NCBI GenBank assembly: GCA_018648945.1
Contig: JABGQJ010000283.1
Coordinates: 1-9,052, forward strand
Direction: 5' to 3'
DNA from: Victivallales bacterium
GTDB lineage: Bacteria; Verrucomicrobiota; Lentisphaeria; Oligosphaerales; Lenti-02
Length of the DNA: 9,052 nucleotides
A model generated the notes under the pieces. That model made no database searches, had not been told where the DNA came from, and saw nothing but the letters and a program-made list of their open reading frames with translations. Positions 6,627 through 9,052 of the stretch are shown here, piece by piece (the stretch's first letter is position 1; every line of letters begins with the position of its first letter). The position numbers and the translations under genes are program-made.

Positions 6627-8647
6627 CCGAAGTACTGCTGCGGGCTCTGGCCGGTGACAAAGTAGACGATGCTCCCCACCAGCATGGGCACGAGGCGCGC
6701 GGTCATCTCGCCGGCGAGAATGCCGATCATGAAGGGCTTGGTGGCCTGGTAGACGCGCGCGCCGCCGTACTTGTTCACCAGCGCTTTGACCAGCCAGCCG
6801 ATGAGGAACGATACCCCCATCATCTTGGCTTGATGCCCGCCAAGGAAGACGAACACCACCGGATGGAAGGGCCAGTTCCGGAAGCGCAGCCGGCCAAAGC
6901 CGATGCCCAGGGCCAAGCCCACCGCGATGAAGAAGGCCAGAATGCAGGGCCCGGTCGGGCGCATGGCCGCAAACCGCCCCCAGCCGGACACCGCCTCGGA
7001 CTGGAGCAGGCTCCCCTGCGCCGCTAGCTGGTGCTTGGTCTTGACCAAGGTCTCGAAGGGGAACGAACTCAACGAGCGTGGCCACCCTCCCTTGGGGACG
7101 CCCTGGTCATACTGCCAGTAGATGGTCATCGGTAGCGAGATCAGCAGACTCAAGCCCAGGGCAATGAAGATCCACTTGGTCAGCCGCCCGATGCGCACCT
7201 CCGACATGTCCGCCAGTTTCAGCCCCTGCACCAGGAAGGGCATGGAGGACCACCCCGGCGCACCCAGCAGGACCGCAGATAGGAGGAACATCATGATGAT
7301 CGACCGCGGCCCCAGGGCCGCCGCCCCGAAGATGCCGATGATGATTGCACCCGGGAAGATCTCGCTGCCAATGTGGAACGCGCCGGTCTCGGCAATCGTC
7401 CGGCTGACCACGATGAAGATCATGAACGCAATGCCGGTGTAGAGCAGCGACAGCTGCCAGTCCAGCCCCCCCATGCTCAGCTGCGTCACGAACGCGACAG
7501 TGGCTACCATGAAGATGCGCATGGCCCAGACCACATGGGGTTCCACCTGCTCCCGAGACCGCATGCCCACGCTGCGCCGGAGCACGTTTATGTAGTAGTG
7601 GCGCCCCGTGTAGAACACCATCAGCATGATGCCGAAGTAGCCCCCGGTAAACAGAAACGCTTCCAGCTTGGTCGATAGGTGGTTGCCCTGGCGGAGCATG
7701 ATCCCGTAGCCGGCCAGCGTGCCCTGGATGTAGCAGAAGATGAAGGGGATCGTCCCCATGGAGAACGAAACATCCGAGGGGATGAAATAGGCCAGGGCGA
7801 TCACGGCGAAGTACAGAGTCGGGCGCAGAAGCATCCCCCCCTGCCCCCGGATCAAAGTCGGCACCATGGTGCTGAGCGGGGTGAAATCCAGCCAGAGCCG
7901 CACGGGAATCAGGACGTCTGGCCAAAAGCGGCAGAGGTAGTTGTTCATGTGGATGCAGAACAGCAGCAACGCCCCCACCCAGAAGGCCCGTTGGCGGAAC
8001 ACGCCCCCTCGGGCCTTGCCCGGGCCGGGCAGAAGCGAGTGAGCGAAGACCGAGATGGGATAAGGCAGTTGCTCGTGCCGCACCCATTGCCGATGAAAGA
8101 CAATCGCCAGCGACGAGGTCGCCAGCAACAGGCAGATCATCAGCGGCACCCAGAACGCCAGAGTTGGCAGCCAGGCGTACCAGGGCACCTCGCCAAAGGA
8201 GATATGCTCCTTGCCCTGGCTCATGCCGCTGGTGTAGGCAGTCAGCACGGCATCCTCATTCTCCTCGGTCACGTTCACCAGCATCTGGGGAGGTGCGGAC
8301 TTGAGGATCTCTTCGGCTTGCCAGCCCGGTTGCGTCTTGTTGAAGTAATGGGGCATCATCGTGCTGGTGGGCATGAACTGCACCAGCCCCCAGCTGGCGA
8401 TGGAACACCCGATGACCGTCAGACAGACGATCACCGCCAGTTCGCCACGCCGGAGGACCCAGGTCGGACGCACGCGCCGCAACAAAGGGTTCAGGAAGAG
8501 CAGGAACAGCACAAGACTGCCGTAGACCGCCACCGGCATCAGGTGTGGCACCAGCATGCCCTGGCGGATGACCTCGTCGTTGAAGTAGCAGACGCCACTC
8601 ACCAACGCCGCGCCAAGAAGCCCTAGAATTGCGCCACGAATGCTCAT
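6623..8647 (-). CDS. Large polytopic membrane protein, DUF6785/DUF6784 family (possible OPT-like transporter)
   Basis: A 674-aa inner-membrane protein with roughly 14-16 hydrophobic segments, for example near residues 5-20, 32-53, 68-90, 155-184, 221-235, 273-290, 300-317, 330-346, 372-391, 397-416, 430-462, 492-510, 566-584, 595-620 and 640-665. A polar loop at about 100-150 is probably external. Conserved-looking elements are R-H-E-Q-L-P-Y-P-I-S (190-199) and S-R-T-I-A-E-T-G-A-F-H-I-G-S-E-I-F-P-G (415-433). They resemble the W-x-x-E-x-L-x-(Y/F)-P pattern of the DUF6785 family, which is frequent in PVC bacteria and recalls oligopeptide transporters. The C-terminal ~100 residues would be the DUF6784 part. 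Transport is likely from the fold; the substrate is unknown. The ATG at 8645-8647 has a good site, TGGAGAGCG. The neighbouring sugar-lyase-like gene hints at a carbohydrate breakdown product. The family name comes from memory of sequence style. Confidence 0.75.
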   Translation of the reverse strand: MSIRGAILGLLGAALVSGVCYFNDEVIRQGMLVPHLMPVAVYGSLVLFLLFLNPLLRRVRPTWVLRRGELAVIVCLTVIGCSIASWGLVQFMPTSTMMPHYFNKTQPGWQAEEILKSAPPQMLVNVTEENEDAVLTAYTSGMSQGKEHISFGEVPWYAWLPTLAFWVPLMICLLLATSSLAIVFHRQWVRHEQLPYPISVFAHSLLPGPGKARGGVFRQRAFWVGALLLFCIHMNNYLCRFWPDVLIPVRLWLDFTPLSTMVPTLIRGQGGMLLRPTLYFAVIALAYFIPSDVSFSMGTIPFIFCYIQGTLAGYGIMLRQGNHLSTKLEAFLFTGGYFGIMLMVFYTGRHYYINVLRRSVGMRSREQVEPHVVWAMRIFMVATVAFVTQLSMGGLDWQLSLLYTGIAFMIFIVVSRTIAETGAFHIGSEIFPGAIIIGIFGAAALGPRSIIMMFLLSAVLLGAPGWSSMPFLVQGLKLADMSEVRIGRLTKWIFIALGLSLLISLPMTIYWQYDQGVPKGGWPRSLSSFPFETLVKTKHQLAAQGSLLQSEAVSGWGRFAAMRPTGPCILAFFIAVGLALGIGFGRLRFRNWPFHPVVFVFLGGHQAKMMGVSFLIGWLVKALVNKYGGARVYQATKPFMIGILAGEMTARLVPMLVGSIVYFVTGQSPQQYFG

Positions 8648-8698
8648 CGCTCTCCAGTACAGATTGGTCCGGCGGCATCAGCCGACCCTCGTCTGCCG

Positions 8699-8714
8699 GG
8701 CCAGGAAACTGGCC
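8699..8714 (-). repeat. Small perfect hairpin upstream of the membrane-protein gene
   Basis: GGCCAG-GAAA-CTGGCC, a 6-bp perfect stem with a 4-nt loop, in the 146-nt gap between the propeller-like gene and the membrane-protein gene, 52 nt before the latter's start. On the transcribed (minus) strand the loop is TTTC and no T-run follows, so it is not a standard intrinsic terminator. It may be a 5' leader stem or chance in GC-rich DNA. The rest of the gap shows no promoter I would defend. Confidence 0.3.
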
Positions 8715-8793
8715 ACGCGCCGGGCCCCGTACCATAGCGCCCCTGACCGGCAGCGTCGCCCGCATCGCCCTTCAGCACCACTAGCCCGCCGCT

Positions 8794-9052
8794 CTACTTG
8801 ACCGCTTCCATAAGCGGGGCAACGGGGGTGACGAGCACGTTCATTGCGCCGCCGATGTTCAGGGTGGAGACAATGTAGCGGTCGTTTGCCACGAACTGCG
8901 GGTGCGGGTCCGGATGCCAGGAGGACGGCTTCTCCGGTGTGTTGTATGCCGGGTTGTGGGTCACAATGCAGACCGTTTTGTCGCTTTCGGTGCTGTAGAA
9001 GAAGACCTTCCAGGCGCAGCCTCGGTACCATCGGCCAAGGTTCTGGTCGAAG
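8794..9052 (-). CDS. C-terminus of a beta-propeller-like protein, possibly oligogalacturonate lyase family (cut by window edge)
   Basis: The last 85 codons of a gene entering from the right, ending at a TAG (8794-8796). The frame starting with codon 9051-9049 reads FDQNLGRWYRGCAWKVFFYS and continues through V-C-I-V-T-H-N-P-A-Y-N-T-P to W-H-P-D-P-H-P-Q-F-V-A-N-D-R-Y-I-V-S-T and N-V-L-V-T-P-V-A-P-L. The H-P-D-P-H-P-x-F-x-x-N-D-R-Y-I-V-S-T element is like the last blade of oligogalacturonate lyase-type (PL22-like) propellers, where H-P-H-P-x-F-x-x-D-x-x-x-V-x-F-T-S is usual. I prefer this frame to a longer open frame on the same strand (9031-8678) because of that motif and its natural protein composition. 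With only the end visible, a general PD40/WD40-like propeller or another secreted protein remains possible. It is followed after 146 nt by the membrane-protein gene on the same strand. Confidence 0.6.
   Translation of the reverse strand, partial: FDQNLGRWYRGCAWKVFFYSTESDKTVCIVTHNPAYNTPEKPSSWHPDPHPQFVANDRYIVSTLNIGGAMNVLVTPVAPLMEAVK

Noticed and set aside
7679..8626. A 315-codon plus-strand frame
   Set aside because: It is antisense to the polytopic membrane protein and rich in Gln/His/Pro/Arg, the mirror image of hydrophobic codons.
8678..9031. A 117-codon minus-strand frame starting at a Val/Met near 9031
   Set aside because: Arg/Gly/His-rich with no motif, and it overlaps in another frame the more protein-like partial coding end that stops at 8794.

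Overview
The window is GC-rich, densely packed bacterial chromosome. It most resembles the PVC superphylum (Lentisphaerota, Verrucomicrobiota, Planctomycetota) or similar uncultured lineages. The pointers are an orphan type II-like pseudopilin with an [20 protein letters not shown]-terminus, a roughly H-X10-DG C-terminal motif and no Gly before the cleavage site; a DUF6785/DUF6784-type polytopic membrane protein; and what looks like the end of an oligogalacturonate-lyase-like propeller protein. The taxonomic placement is inference from gene content, not from a marker gene.

Layout. Positions 1-115 (minus) are the first 38 codons of recN, cut by the window edge. After a 244-nt gap, five minus-strand genes fill 360-4830 in an apparent operon, transcribed right to left: M18 aminopeptidase (apeA-like), a family 2 glycosyltransferase of the dolichyl/polyprenyl-phosphate glucosyltransferase type, the pseudopilin, an ABC ATPase of the BcrA/LanF type and its six-helix permease. 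Junctions are a 9-nt gap, then overlaps of 4, 8 and 23 nt, so translational coupling is likely. A short divergent control region (4831-4963) separates this operon from the plus-strand pair tmk-holB (thymidylate kinase and DNA polymerase III delta prime), which overlap by 14 nt. holB runs tail to tail into the 674-aa membrane protein (6623-8647, minus), and their stop codons interlock in one CTAG. Upstream of the membrane protein, after 146 nt, lies the last 85 codons of the propeller-like protein (minus, cut by the right edge).

How the genes fit together. tmk-holB is a common bacterial housekeeping pair for dTTP supply and the clamp loader, and recN belongs to double-strand-break repair. The five-gene minus operon mixes a peptidase, a lipid-linked sugar transferase, a pseudopilin and an ABC-2 exporter. 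The ATPase carries Glu where most ABC proteins have the Q-loop Gln, a trait of bacitracin/lantibiotic self-protection exporters, so the last two genes plausibly form an envelope-stress or antimicrobial-peptide exporter. The right-hand pair suggests polysaccharide breakdown-product handling, but this is only contextual.

I see no CRISPR array, insertion sequence, rRNA, intact tRNA or obvious phage gene. Nothing here amounts to a clearly new system. The most notable points are the tightly overlapping mixed operon, the Glu-type ATPase, the overlapping divergent promoter signals with a perfect inverted repeat, and a lone tRNA-like T-loop sequence beside recN.
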